Positions 40,852 through 49,510 of a DNA stretch of 56,951 nucleotides are shown here, piece by piece. The position numbers were made by a program, and so were the translations under genes. Below the pieces are notes generated by a model. It ran no database searches. It was not told where the DNA came from and was given only the letters and a program-made list of their open reading frames with translations. The stretch is from Gemmatimonadota bacterium (lineage in GTDB: Bacteria > Gemmatimonadota > Gemmatimonadetes > Longimicrobiales > Gaopeijiaceae): the NCBI GenBank assembly GCA_021295835.1, contig JAGWBP010000006.1:1-56951 (forward strand), given 5' to 3'. Numbering within the stretch: position 1 is the stretch's first letter; the number at the start of each line of letters is the position of its first letter.

Positions 40852-41829
40852 ATGGGAACCCTGCGCCGCTCGCGGGGCCGCTCCTGGCTCCGTTTGTCTA
40901 TGGCGGGCGCCCTGGCGGCGCTGGCCGCTGCGGCGCACCCCGCTCTCCAGCCAGCGCCGCCCCCGCCGCCTCCGCTCCTGGAGATCGAGTGGGAGCCGAC
41001 TCGTCCAGCCGAGGGCAGCCTCTTCCGGCTGCGTGTCGCCCCGCGGGCGGTCGCTCCTGGCGAGAACCCCGAAGGCGGCGACGGCAATCGGGCTGAGCTC
41101 GTGGCGCTGACCGGCGAGGTCGGCCAGCTCCCACTCGCCTTTCACCGCTCGGGTGCCTGGCACGAAAGCCTCGCGGCAATCCCCGTCGACGCCCCGGACA
41201 CCGTACTGGCCTGGGTGCGCGGCGAGTTCGCCGACGGCCGCGCTCGCTCCCTGTCGGTCTGGATCCCAGTCGAGCCAGTCGTATACGACCACGAGAGGCT
41301 CGCCGTCGCCCCCCGCTTCGGTTCACCGCTGGGTGACGCCGACCGGGCACGGCTGGACCGCAACATCGAGATGGCGGCCCAGGTGTCGCGCGACGCCCTT
41401 GCCGATCCCCCGCTCTGGTCGTCAGGGGTGGTCATGCCGCGGAGCGCCCGCATTACGAGCCGCTTCGGCACCGGTCGCGAGTTCAATGGCCAGGTGACGA
41501 GCCGCCACATGGGGCTCGACCTCCAGGGAGCGGTCGGCGACACGGTGGTAGCGGCCGCCCACGGCGTGGTTGCCCTCGTCGAGCCCTTTCTGCTCGCGGG
41601 CAATGTCGTCTACCTGAACCACGGCGGCGGGCTCGTGACGGGGTACTTCCACCTGAGCGCGCAACTGGTGCAGGTGGGCGACACCGTGGTCGCAGGGATG
41701 CCGATCGGGCGAGTCGGCAGCACCGGCCGGGTGACGGGGCCTCACCTCCACTGGGTGGTGCGCTTTGGCGCGACGAGCGTCGACCCCCTGAGCCTAGTCG
41801 CGCTCCTTCCAGGCGCAGGGCCGTCGTGA
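40852..41829 (+). CDS. M23 family metallopeptidase (LytM-type)
   Basis: The 325-residue exported protein starts with a basic region and hydrophobic signal (WLRLSMAGALAALAAAAHP), then a Pro-rich spacer (PAPPPPPP). A beta-sandwich of about 110 residues precedes the peptidase domain. The LytM motifs are GVVMPRSARITSRFG, HMGLDLQG (zinc ligands His and Asp), AAAHGVVALV, GNVVYLNHGGGLVTGYFHLS and the final TGPHLHWVVRFG (HxH). It cleaves or remodels peptidoglycan cross-links in the periplasm. Its stop overlaps the GTG of gpmI, making it the first gene of a four-gene operon with the TRAP permease. Confidence 0.93.
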   Translation: MGTLRRSRGRSWLRLSMAGALAALAAAAHPALQPAPPPPPPLLEIEWEPTRPAEGSLFRLRVAPRAVAPGENPEGGDGNRAELVALTGEVGQLPLAFHRSGAWHESLAAIPVDAPDTVLAWVRGEFADGRARSLSVWIPVEPVVYDHERLAVAPRFGSPLGDADRARLDRNIEMAAQVSRDALADPPLWSSGVVMPRSARITSRFGTGREFNGQVTSRHMGLDLQGAVGDTVVAAAHGVVALVEPFLLAGNVVYLNHGGGLVTGYFHLSAQLVQVGDTVVAGMPIGRVGSTGRVTGPHLHWVVRFGATSVDPLSLVALLPGAGPS

Positions 41830-43409
41830 CTGGTCGTCCGGTAGTGCTGATCATCTGCGACGGTTGGGGGATCGGCGCGTCCGATCCCGACCAGGCCAAA
41901 CGCCAGGGCAACGCCGTCTGGATGGCGAGCACACCGGTCCGCGAGCGCCTCCAGGCCCTCCATCCGTGGTGCCTCCTCGAGACATCGGGCCGAGCGGTGG
42001 GGCTGCCGGAGGGGATGATGGGGAACTCGGAGGTCGGCCACCTGAATCTGGGTGCCGGCAGGATCGTGCCGCAGGAGCTAGTGCGCATCAACGAGGCCGT
42101 CCGCAGCGGCGCCTTCATGGAGCTGAAGCCCCTGGTCGCCCTTGCCGACCGGCTGCGGAGTCGTGGCGGCCGCCTGCATCTGATCGGCCTCTGCTCCGAC
42201 GCTGGCGTTCACAGCCACTTCGGCCACCTGGAGGCGCTCCTTAGGTGGTCCCGCCACGAGGATCTGCCGACTTGGGTCCACGCTATCTCCGACGGGCGCG
42301 ACACCTCGCCGACTTCGGGACTCGGCTGGATCCGGAGGCTCGAGTCGCTCCTGGGCCAGGTTGTCGGCGACGGTGCCCCCCGGCATCGCATCGCATCGCT
42401 CTCGGGCAGGTACTACGCGATGGATCGGGACAGGCGCTGGGATCGCACGGAGGTCGCCTACCGCACCATGGCAGAGGCCGCCGGGCCGAGAGTCGAGAGA
42501 GCCTCCGACCATCTCGAGCGATCCTACGAGGACGGTGTCACCGACGAGTTCGTCACTCCGGTCGTCATCGACCCCCGGGGCATGATCTCGCCTGAAGACG
42601 GCATCGTCACCTTCAACTACCGCGCCGACCGGGCACGGCAGCTCGTAGCCGCCCTGACCGACCCCGCCTTTCCGCACTTCGAGCGGACTGGCGGTGCCTT
42701 CGCCGACCTCGTCGCGATGACCCGCTACGAGGACGACTTCCCCCATCCCGTCCTCTTCCCGCCGCGCAGGCTGAACCATGTGCTGGGCGGAGTGCTTGCC
42801 GCTCGGGGCAAGACGCAGCTGCGCGTAGCCGAGACCGAGAAGTACGCGCACGTTACCTACTTCTTCAACGGCGGCGTCGAGGCACCCCTTCCCGGCGAAG
42901 ACCGCGATCTGATCCCGTCGCCACAGGTCGCCACCTACGACCTGCAGCCGGAGATGTCCGCCCGCGAGGTGACCGACGCGCTAATCGCGAGGCTGGAGGA
43001 GCGGGCGCACGACTTCGTGCTCATCAACTACGCCAACGCTGACATGGTGGGGCACACCGGGGATCTGAGGGCGGCAGTCCGCTCGGTCGAGGTGGTGGAC
43101 GCCTGCGTGGGTCGGCTGCTGAAGCGGATCGTTGCGCTCGGGGGCGTCGCGCTCGTTACCGCCGACCATGGCAACGCCGAAAAGATGCTCGACGAAGACG
43201 GTCGGCCGCACACCGCGCACACGACCTTTCCGGTGGAGTGCTTCCTGGTCTCCCCGCAGGGACGACGGGCGGTGCTGGAGGACGGAATGCTGGCCGATGT
43301 GGCGCCGACGGTACTCGAGCTGATGGCAGTGCCGCAGCCCCCGGAGATGACGGGACGGTCGCTGCTCCGTGACCGCGAAGCTGTGGGACTCGCCAGGTCA
43401 CAGCCTTGA
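41826..43409 (+). CDS. gpmI: 2,3-bisphosphoglycerate-independent phosphoglycerate mutase
   Basis: GTG at 41826 overlaps the M23 stop. The 527-residue protein matches iPGM throughout: VVLIICDGWGIG with the metal-binding Asp12, MMGNSEVGHLNLGAGRI with catalytic Ser68, LIGLCSDAGVHSHFGHLEALL, HAISDGRDTSPTSG, RYYAMDRDRRWDR, FNYRADRARQL, VAETEKYAHVTYFFNGG, NYANADMVGHTGD and TADHGNAEKM, each a known catalytic or manganese-binding segment. It interconverts 3- and 2-phosphoglycerate in glycolysis/gluconeogenesis. Coupling to a cell-wall peptidase and a transporter is unusual but may only reflect shared transcription. Confidence 0.97.
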   Translation: MTGRPVVLIICDGWGIGASDPDQAKRQGNAVWMASTPVRERLQALHPWCLLETSGRAVGLPEGMMGNSEVGHLNLGAGRIVPQELVRINEAVRSGAFMELKPLVALADRLRSRGGRLHLIGLCSDAGVHSHFGHLEALLRWSRHEDLPTWVHAISDGRDTSPTSGLGWIRRLESLLGQVVGDGAPRHRIASLSGRYYAMDRDRRWDRTEVAYRTMAEAAGPRVERASDHLERSYEDGVTDEFVTPVVIDPRGMISPEDGIVTFNYRADRARQLVAALTDPAFPHFERTGGAFADLVAMTRYEDDFPHPVLFPPRRLNHVLGGVLAARGKTQLRVAETEKYAHVTYFFNGGVEAPLPGEDRDLIPSPQVATYDLQPEMSAREVTDALIARLEERAHDFVLINYANADMVGHTGDLRAAVRSVEVVDACVGRLLKRIVALGGVALVTADHGNAEKMLDEDGRPHTAHTTFPVECFLVSPQGRRAVLEDGMLADVAPTVLELMAVPQPPEMTGRSLLRDREAVGLARSQP

Positions 43410-43993
43410 GGATCCCTGGCGCGTCGCTCGCCGGAGCCTTCGTCAGAGTGGTCGACCGCGCCAACGCTCGCCTGGGGCGGGTGGTCTCGTGGCTGGTCTT
43501 CGCGATGGTGCTCGTAGGCGCCTACAACGCAGCCGCCCGCTACCTGGGTCGCTTCATCGGAGTGAACCTGAGCTCGAACCTCTACCTCGAGCTCCAGTGG
43601 TACCTCTTCTCGGTGGTCTTCCTGCTGGGCGGTGCCTACGCACTCAGGGAGAACGCCCACGTTCGCGTCGATGTCCTCTACGGCCGCCTGGGACGACGAG
43701 CCAGAGCGACGATCGACTGCATTGGAGTGCTGCTGTTGCTTGCGCCATTCTGCATCTTCATCCTCTGGGTTTCGTGGCCCTCGGTCAGAAACTCGTGGGT
43801 GGTGCGCGAGGGATCGCCCGACCCTGGGGGACTGCCCCGCTACCCCCTCAAGGCCATCATCCTCGTGGCCTTCGTCCTGCTGCTCGTTCAGGCGTGCTCG
43901 GAGCTTCTGAAGAAGCTGCGGCTGCGGGGAAGGGGAAGCCCGAACACCGGCGGGCAAGACAGAGCAGTGGACCGTGCGGAGGCGGGCCTGTGA
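43406..43993 (+). CDS. TRAP transporter small permease (DctQ type)
   Basis: TTG at 43406 overlaps the gpmI TGA (TTGA). The 195-residue product has four membrane helices in the DctQ pattern, with RVVSWLVFAMVLVGAYNAAARYLGRF, LYLELQWYLFSVVFLLGGAYALRENAHVRVDVLY (in part) and the E-x2-W and NxHVRVD-like loop characteristic of the family. It is the small membrane subunit that joins the DctM channel to the periplasmic binding protein. The C-terminus is basic and hydrophilic. The dctM-type gene follows 13 bp later. Confidence 0.93.
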   Translation: MRIPGASLAGAFVRVVDRANARLGRVVSWLVFAMVLVGAYNAAARYLGRFIGVNLSSNLYLELQWYLFSVVFLLGGAYALRENAHVRVDVLYGRLGRRARATIDCIGVLLLLAPFCIFILWVSWPSVRNSWVVREGSPDPGGLPRYPLKAIILVAFVLLLVQACSELLKKLRLRGRGSPNTGGQDRAVDRAEAGL

Positions 43994-44006
43994 CGGAGGC
44001 CGGTTG

Positions 44007-45329
44007 ATGGAGGCCAACCTGGTGGCACCGCTGATGTTCGTCGTGGTCTTCCTGATCATCTTCAGCGGATTCCCGGTCGCTTTTGCGCTGGGCGGCACCT
44101 CGCTCCTCTTCGCCTTCATCGGCGTCGAGATGGGACTCTTCGACTGGAATCTGCTCTACGCGATGCCCGAGCGGATCTTCGGCGTGATGTCGAACTACGT
44201 CCTGCTCGCGGTCCCCTTCTTCATCTTCATGGGCCTCGTGCTCGACAAGGCGAAGCTGGCCGAGGATCTGCTGACGACTATCGGGACGCTCTTCGGGCGG
44301 CACAGGGGAGGGCTGGCGCTGGGGGTCGTCATCGTGGGCGCAATGCTGGCCGCGGCAACGGGTGTGGTGGGCGCCTCGGTGGTGGCGATGGGGAGCATCT
44401 CGCTCCCGGTGATGCTCCGCTACCGCTACTCGGCGCGGCTCTCGTCGGGGGTGATCCTCGCCTCGGGCACCCTAGGGCAGATCATTCCGCCTAGCATCGT
44501 GCTCGTCGTCCTCGCCGACCAGCTCGGCATCTCGGTGGGCGATCTCTTCGTCGGGGGGCTCGTGCCGGGCCTCATGCTGGCGGCGATGTACGGGCTCTAT
44601 GTCGTCGGCGTGGCGGTGGTCAGGCCGGAGGCCGCACCGGCTCTGCCGCTAGAGATGACCGATCTCGACTGGCGCGAGCTGCTCAGACGGGTGGTGGTCG
44701 TGATGCTTCCCCCGCTCCTCCTCATCCTGATCGTGCTGGGCTCCATCTTCGCCGGGGTCGCGACCCCGACCGAGGCGGGCGCGATCGGGTCGGTCGGTGC
44801 CATTCTGCTCGCGGCCGCACGGGGACGGATGTCGATTGCGGTCCTTCGCGGGGCGTGCGTCGGTGCCACCAAGCTGACCACGATGGTGATGTTCCTCCTG
44901 ATCGGCTCGACCGCATTCGCCCTCGTCTTCCGCGGCCTCTACGGCGACATCTGGGTGGAGGATCTCCTGACGACCCTTCCGGGTGGCGTAGTCGGATTCC
45001 TCCTGGTCGCCAACCTGACGATCTTCGTGCTCGGCTTCTTCCTCGACTTCTTCGAGATCGCCTTCATCGTCATCCCGCTCCTGGGGCCTGCGGCGGCGCT
45101 CCTCGGGATCGACCCGGTGTGGTTCGGCGTGATGGTGGGGATGAACCTCCAGACCTCGTTCCTGACGCCACCCTTCGGCTTCGCTCTCTTCTACCTGCGC
45201 GGCGTGGCTCCCCCGGAGGTGAAGACGACCGATCTCTACCGCGCGGTGATTCCCTTCATCGCGATCCAGTTGATCGGGCTGATGGCGATCGTCCAGTGGC
45301 CGTGGCTGGTGACCGGGCTGGTGGACTAG
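44007..45329 (+). CDS. TRAP transporter large permease (DctM type)
   Basis: ATG at 44007 has GGAGG seven bases upstream. The 440-residue protein has about 12 membrane helices with DctM landmarks: FSGFPVAFALGGTSLLFAFIG, LLAVPFFIFMGLVLDKAKLAEDLL, VIVGAMLAAATGVVGASVVAMG, ASGTLGQIIPPSIVLVVLADQ, ATPTEAGAIGSVGAILLAA and LGFFLDFFEIAFIVIPLLGP. FDWNLLYAMPERIF and the C-terminal MNLQTSFLTPPFGFALFYLRG suggest the subfamily that carries carboxylates such as 2-oxo or branched compounds, an inference only. It couples sodium entry to solute uptake. Confidence 0.95.
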   Translation: MEANLVAPLMFVVVFLIIFSGFPVAFALGGTSLLFAFIGVEMGLFDWNLLYAMPERIFGVMSNYVLLAVPFFIFMGLVLDKAKLAEDLLTTIGTLFGRHRGGLALGVVIVGAMLAAATGVVGASVVAMGSISLPVMLRYRYSARLSSGVILASGTLGQIIPPSIVLVVLADQLGISVGDLFVGGLVPGLMLAAMYGLYVVGVAVVRPEAAPALPLEMTDLDWRELLRRVVVVMLPPLLLILIVLGSIFAGVATPTEAGAIGSVGAILLAAARGRMSIAVLRGACVGATKLTTMVMFLLIGSTAFALVFRGLYGDIWVEDLLTTLPGGVVGFLLVANLTIFVLGFFLDFFEIAFIVIPLLGPAAALLGIDPVWFGVMVGMNLQTSFLTPPFGFALFYLRGVAPPEVKTTDLYRAVIPFIAIQLIGLMAIVQWPWLVTGLVD

Positions 45330-45364
45330 TGGGACGAGGGCAATCTCGCGCGAGCAATGGAGAG

Positions 45365-45432
45365 CGGCGAAGCGCTCCAGCGGGGATGCAGCGCCACTCC
45401 TGCCGTGGAAGGCCTGTCCGCAGGGCTGCTAG
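45365..45432 (-). repeat. Copy of dispersed palindromic repeat starting at the TRAP binding-protein stop
   Basis: On the minus strand it begins with CTAGCAGCCCTGCGGACA and continues CCACGGCAGGAGTGGCGCTG, CATCCCCGCTGGAGCGCTTC, closely matching the 18793 element. The first TAG is the stop codon of the TRAP binding-protein gene. Directly beyond its edge a 16-bp palindrome, GTCCGTG-GA-CACGGAC, lies at 45432-45447 within the gene's last codons. Confidence 0.8.
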
Positions 45433-46730
45433 TCCGTGGACACGGACCGCCTATCCGCGCTCGGGAACGCGAAGGCCGAGTACCGCAGCTCGGCCGTCCC
45501 GAACCACCGGTGCGAAGCCTCCTTGAAGGAGCGCCAGTGGTCGTACACGGTCCTGTACGCGGCGTCGGCGGCAGCGTGCTCCTCGAGGATCTCGGCGGTC
45601 GCCCCCCGCGCGCGCGACATGATGTCGTTCGAGAATGGGCGCAGCTGGGTTCCTCCCGCCACCAGCCGATCAAGGGCAGCCGGATTGCGGGCGTCGTAGG
45701 TGTAGAGCATCCTGCGCGCCGAGGCCTGTGCGGCGACCTCGAATACGGTCTGGTACTCCGACGGCAGCTTGTCCCACGCCACCCGATTGACCTCGAAGGA
45801 CACCGAAGCGGACGGTTCCCACCAACCCGGGTAGTAGTAGTACCGGGCCGCCTGGTGGAGCCCCAGCTTTTCGTCATCGTAGGGCCCGACCCACTCCGTC
45901 GCGTCGATTGCACCGCGCTCCAGCGCCGGGTAGATGTCGCCTCCAGCGAGTACCTGCACGGTGACGCCCATCCGGTCCATGACGTCGCCCCCAAGGCCCG
46001 GGATGCGCATCTTGAGCCCCTTCAGCTCCGCAGGCGACTCCACCTCCCGCCGGAACCAGCCTCCCATCTGCGCACCGGTGTTGCCACCCGGGAAGGTGAC
46101 GATGCCGAAGTCGGCGAATAGCTCCCGGATCACCCCCAGTCCGCCGCCCTCGTTCAGCCAGGCGTCCTGCTGGCGGGCGGTCATCCCGAAGGGCACCCCG
46201 GTGTCAAAGGCGAGCGCGGGGTTCTTGCCGGTGTAGTAGTAGCTGGTGCTCTGCCCCACCTGGACGGTGCCCTGCTGCACCGCGTCCATGACCTGGAGGC
46301 CGGGAACCAGCTCGCCGGCCGGGTAGGCGCGGATGCGAAAGCGCCCACCCGTGAGCGCCGACGTGATCTCCCCGATGCGCTCGGCTGAGCCGTAGATGGC
46401 GTCGAGGCCGCGCGGGAAGCTGGAGGCCAGCCGCCAGGTGACGCGGGGCCGGGTGACGACGTTGGGGCCGCCCTCCGAAGCGCCGCTCTCACTGCTGTCT
46501 CCGCCGCAGGCGCTGACCAGGCCTGCACCCGCGAATCCGGCGGCGGCCCGGCCCAGGAAGCCCCGACGGGCCAGGGAGTCGTCGCCCGGGGGCGGCGAGG
46601 CGACTGCGTTCGCGGCTGCGGTGGGCTCTGGAGAATCCGGCGCACGCGCGGAGCCGTCGGTGGCGGCGTCCGCCGTCGGTGTGTGGGCGTCGGTGGCCGC
46701 GAAAACAGTGTCGGCTTTCTGCTGGCTCAT
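45429..46730 (-). CDS. TRAP transporter substrate-binding protein (DctP type)
   Basis: The 433-residue precursor has an unusually long, Ala/Thr/Pro-rich leader of about 50 residues before a combined Tat and lipobox signal: ARRGFLGRAAAGFAGAG with Arg55-56, then LVSACGG. The binding fold shows WRLASSFPRGLDAIYGSAER, VQQGTVQVGQSTSYYYTGK, LAFDTGVPFGM, LKGLKMRIPGLGGDVMDRMG with the ligand-binding Arg, and ALERGAIDATEWVGPYDD. This resembles the DctP branch for 2-oxo acids or similar carboxylates. It is convergent with its presumed DctQM permease rather than in the same operon. The last residues come from sequence at the edge of a dispersed repeat, which also supplies the TAG stop. Confidence 0.93.
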   Translation of the reverse strand: MSQQKADTVFAATDAHTPTADAATDGSARAPDSPEPTAAANAVASPPPGDDSLARRGFLGRAAAGFAGAGLVSACGGDSSESGASEGGPNVVTRPRVTWRLASSFPRGLDAIYGSAERIGEITSALTGGRFRIRAYPAGELVPGLQVMDAVQQGTVQVGQSTSYYYTGKNPALAFDTGVPFGMTARQQDAWLNEGGGLGVIRELFADFGIVTFPGGNTGAQMGGWFRREVESPAELKGLKMRIPGLGGDVMDRMGVTVQVLAGGDIYPALERGAIDATEWVGPYDDEKLGLHQAARYYYYPGWWEPSASVSFEVNRVAWDKLPSEYQTVFEVAAQASARRMLYTYDARNPAALDRLVAGGTQLRPFSNDIMSRARGATAEILEEHAAADAAYRTVYDHWRSFKEASHRWFGTAELRYSAFAFPSADRRSVSTD

Positions 46731-46827
46731 GAGGGGGTGATTCCTTCGTCGGAGGTGGCCTGTCGCGAGGATCCGATGCCGTGTCTCGTGAGCATACGCG
46801 CACAGAGTTCGAAGAGTGTCTGGTGCT

Positions 46828-47985
46828 CTACCCCGGCGGCAGTTCCGCCGCCCCGCCCTCCCTGATGTACAGCTCGCGCTTCGGGTAGGGAATTTCGACA
46901 CCTGCCTTGGCGAAGGCGATCATCGCATTCTCGGTGATCTCGTCGGCGATTCGGCGGCGTTCCCGAGCCTGCTCGATCCAGACCCGCAGCTCGAGCTTGA
47001 CCTCCGACGGACCGAATCCGCGCACGATGACGATCGGCAGAGGGTCGTCCTCGACGCCCTGGACCTGGAGGGCCTCCGCGACGAGGAGCCGCTTCGCGCA
47101 CTCGATGTCGGACTCGTAGGCACAGGCAAATGGGATGCGCAGGCGGATGCCCGCTCCCGACATCGTGTAGTTGATGATGTCGCGCCGCATGATCTCGTTG
47201 TTGGGCACGACCACGACCAGGTTGTCGGGATTCCGGATCTTCGTTGCGCGCAGCCCGATCTCGATCACGTCGCCCCAGGTGCCCGTCTCGCGGGGCGCGC
47301 TCCAGAGCTCGATCCGGTCGCCGACCTGGAAGGGACGATCCATGATTAGCAGCACTCCGGCTATCAGGTTCGAGAGGGTGTCCTTGGCCGCGAGCGAGAG
47401 CGCCAGGCCGACGACGCCCGCGCCGGCCAGGAAGGGCGCGATCTCGATGCCCAGGTAGGTCATCGCCAGCAGGACGCCGAGCGCGATGATCGTAAAGCGA
47501 ATCGCACGGTTGATCATCGGCCACGCAGTCTCGTCGAGCACGGTGCGGTCGCGGCGCGAGACGATCTGCTTCTCGAAAGCCCTGAGCAAGTTCCCGACGA
47601 AGCTGCTCAGAGGAATGAAGACCACGACGATCCAAACGCCCCACACCCAGTCGCTGGGCTGCCGGGCGTAGGGGACCCACTGCCCGTCGGTGCCCTCGGT
47701 GCCCAGCACTGGCTGCCAGAAGCCGATGACTCTCCAGGTCGTCCAAGCCACAATCGTCATGCTAAGCACGCGGCCGACCGCGTCGACCAGCTGGTCGTCG
47801 ATGTCCGTGCGAGTCTTGGCCGCTATCCGGCGGCCCACAAAGCGCACCACCCAGCGGCAGGCGACGTAGGCGACGATCCCGAGCACGATCGCACCGACTG
47901 TGGGCGCCACCCTCGGCTCGAAGTAGGCGAGCGCCGCACGCCACAATGCTCCCAGGTCGCCCAGATCGAGTCCCAACAGGTTCAT
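46828..47985 (-). CDS. MscS-family mechanosensitive channel
   Basis: ATG at 47985 is preceded by GGAGGA. The 385-residue protein has four or so N-terminal membrane helices, then the pore helix TM3 with VVGLALSLAAKDTLSNLIAGVLLIMDRPF, in part, the most conserved MscS signature. The cytoplasmic beta and alpha/beta vestibule follow: VGDRIELWSAPRETGTWGDVIEIGLRATKIRNPDN (parts), VVPNNEIMRRDIINYT and a C-terminal FAKAGVEIPYPKRELYIRE. It opens under membrane tension to release solutes in hypo-osmotic shock. It is divergent from the helicase gene with a 132-bp gap. Confidence 0.95.
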   Translation of the reverse strand: MNLLGLDLGDLGALWRAALAYFEPRVAPTVGAIVLGIVAYVACRWVVRFVGRRIAAKTRTDIDDQLVDAVGRVLSMTIVAWTTWRVIGFWQPVLGTEGTDGQWVPYARQPSDWVWGVWIVVVFIPLSSFVGNLLRAFEKQIVSRRDRTVLDETAWPMINRAIRFTIIALGVLLAMTYLGIEIAPFLAGAGVVGLALSLAAKDTLSNLIAGVLLIMDRPFQVGDRIELWSAPRETGTWGDVIEIGLRATKIRNPDNLVVVVPNNEIMRRDIINYTMSGAGIRLRIPFACAYESDIECAKRLLVAEALQVQGVEDDPLPIVIVRGFGPSEVKLELRVWIEQARERRRIADEITENAMIAFAKAGVEIPYPKRELYIREGGAAELPPG

Positions 47986-48117
47986 GCAGACAATCCTCCG
48001 CTTGCGCGGGCCGGGTGTCAACCGGCGAGGTCGGAGCTCCCCTTGGCGACATGGACACTGCTGACCACGCGCCGGGTGGATAGCTGTTATCTTTCTCGGT
48101 CGCCACGGGCGGCGGCA

Positions 48118-49395
48118 GTGCGTGCCCAGAGCCAAGACTTGGACGATACAACAGACTTTTCCGCCTTCGGCCTCTCGCCAACTCGACTCGATGCGGTAGC
48201 GGCGCTGGGGTGGACGCGCCCCACCCCCATTCAGGAGCGGGGAATACCCGTTGTCGCCAGCGGGCGCGACGTGGTGGGGATAGCGCGCACCGGCACCGGG
48301 AAGACGGGTGCCTTCATGCTCCCGGCGCTCGAGCGCACTCGCGAGGGCGGCGGCCTGCAGGTGCTGGTCCTCTGCCCCACGCGCGAGCTCGCCCAGCAGG
48401 TCGCCGAAGACACCAGGGCTCTGGCGCGCGGGACCGCCGTTCGCGTGGCGACGGTCTACGGTGGAGTTGGCTACGGACCGCAGCTCGAGGCGCTGGCTCG
48501 CGGAGACGAGGTGGTGGTCGCCACTCCGGGGCGCCTGATCGACCTGCAGAATCGGGGCCGCGCGAAGCTGAGGCAGGTGCGGATACTTGTTCTCGACGAA
48601 GCCGACCGAATGCTCGACATGGGCTTCCGGCCCCAGATCGAGGAGGTCGCGCGGGGGCTAGGACGCGATCGGCAGACGCTGCTCTTCTCGGCAACGATGC
48701 CCAACGCCGTACACGCCCTGGCGCTGGGCATGACGAAGGACCCGATGTGGATCGAGGCCTCGCCGCCGGGAACGATGGCGGAGGGCATCTCCGAGGTGGC
48801 GTATTCGGTGCGGCCGGAGCGCAAATCCGACCTGCTGGCCCACCTCCTCGCCCAGCCCGGATGGGATCAGGTGCTCGTCTTCAGTCGTACCAAGGTTGGC
48901 GCCAACGCCCTGGAGGCGCGGCTCACCAAGGCCGGGATCTCGTGCGACGTCATTCACTCCGACCGCCAGATGAGCCACCGCACCCGCGCGATCGACCGCT
49001 TCAGCGGGGGCAAGGTGCGCGTGCTCGTAGCGACCGACATCGCGCAGCGGGGTCTGGACATCGAGGGCATCTCGCATGTGGTCAACTACGATGTCCCGCT
49101 GGATCCGGGGGACTACGTTCACCGCATCGGGCGCACCGGCAGGGCTGGCGCCACCGGCGGCGCCGTCACCTTCGTAACCGCATCCGACCTAGGGGCGTTT
49201 CGCGCTCTTGAGAACCAACTGGAGCGGCGGATCGAGAGGATTCGCCACCCGGAGTTCGACTTCTCAGGCGGTGCCGTCGTCAAGACCAAGGAGCGGTCGG
49301 GAGCCCGCTCCCGGTCGGCTAGCCGGATGGGTAGGCACGCAGGAGTGCGCCTGGCACCGGAGGAGCTGGCGGAGCTGCTCAGCTTCGACAGTTAG
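48118..49395 (+). CDS. DEAD-box ATP-dependent RNA helicase (RhlE-like)
   Basis: The protein from GTG 48118 has 425 residues; a longer in-frame start at 48043 lacks support. Motifs in order: F-x-x-FGLSPTRLDAVAALGWTRPTPIQ (Q motif), ARTGTGKTGAF (Walker A), PTRELAQQV (Ia), TPGRL (Ib), VLDEADRMLDMGF (DEAD), FSATMP (III), VLVFSRTKVGANAL (IV), ATDIAQRGLDIEG (V) and HRIGRTGRAG (VI). The short basic C-terminal tail is RhlE-like. It unwinds short RNA duplexes in ribosome assembly or RNA decay. A GCTGTTATCTTT segment at about 48083 may be part of its promoter. Confidence 0.95.
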   Translation: MRAQSQDLDDTTDFSAFGLSPTRLDAVAALGWTRPTPIQERGIPVVASGRDVVGIARTGTGKTGAFMLPALERTREGGGLQVLVLCPTRELAQQVAEDTRALARGTAVRVATVYGGVGYGPQLEALARGDEVVVATPGRLIDLQNRGRAKLRQVRILVLDEADRMLDMGFRPQIEEVARGLGRDRQTLLFSATMPNAVHALALGMTKDPMWIEASPPGTMAEGISEVAYSVRPERKSDLLAHLLAQPGWDQVLVFSRTKVGANALEARLTKAGISCDVIHSDRQMSHRTRAIDRFSGGKVRVLVATDIAQRGLDIEGISHVVNYDVPLDPGDYVHRIGRTGRAGATGGAVTFVTASDLGAFRALENQLERRIERIRHPEFDFSGGAVVKTKERSGARSRSASRMGRHAGVRLAPEELAELLSFDS

Positions 49396-49435
49396 CATCG
49401 CGCGGTGCCGGGGCACTGCGAAATAGTGAGAATCC

Positions 49436-49461
49436 TGACAGATAACCGGCATAATCTGTCA
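49436..49461. terminator. Inverted repeat between convergent helicase and EF-G2 genes
   Basis: TGACAGAT and ATCTGTCA flank a ten-base loop, midway between two convergent stops. This fits a bidirectional transcription terminator, although no T-tract follows on either side. A protein-binding palindrome is the alternative. Confidence 0.4.
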
Positions 49462-49510
49462 CACACAGCCGGTGATCGGTCGCGCGGCGAAGTCTGCGGC
49501 CCCGTCACTG

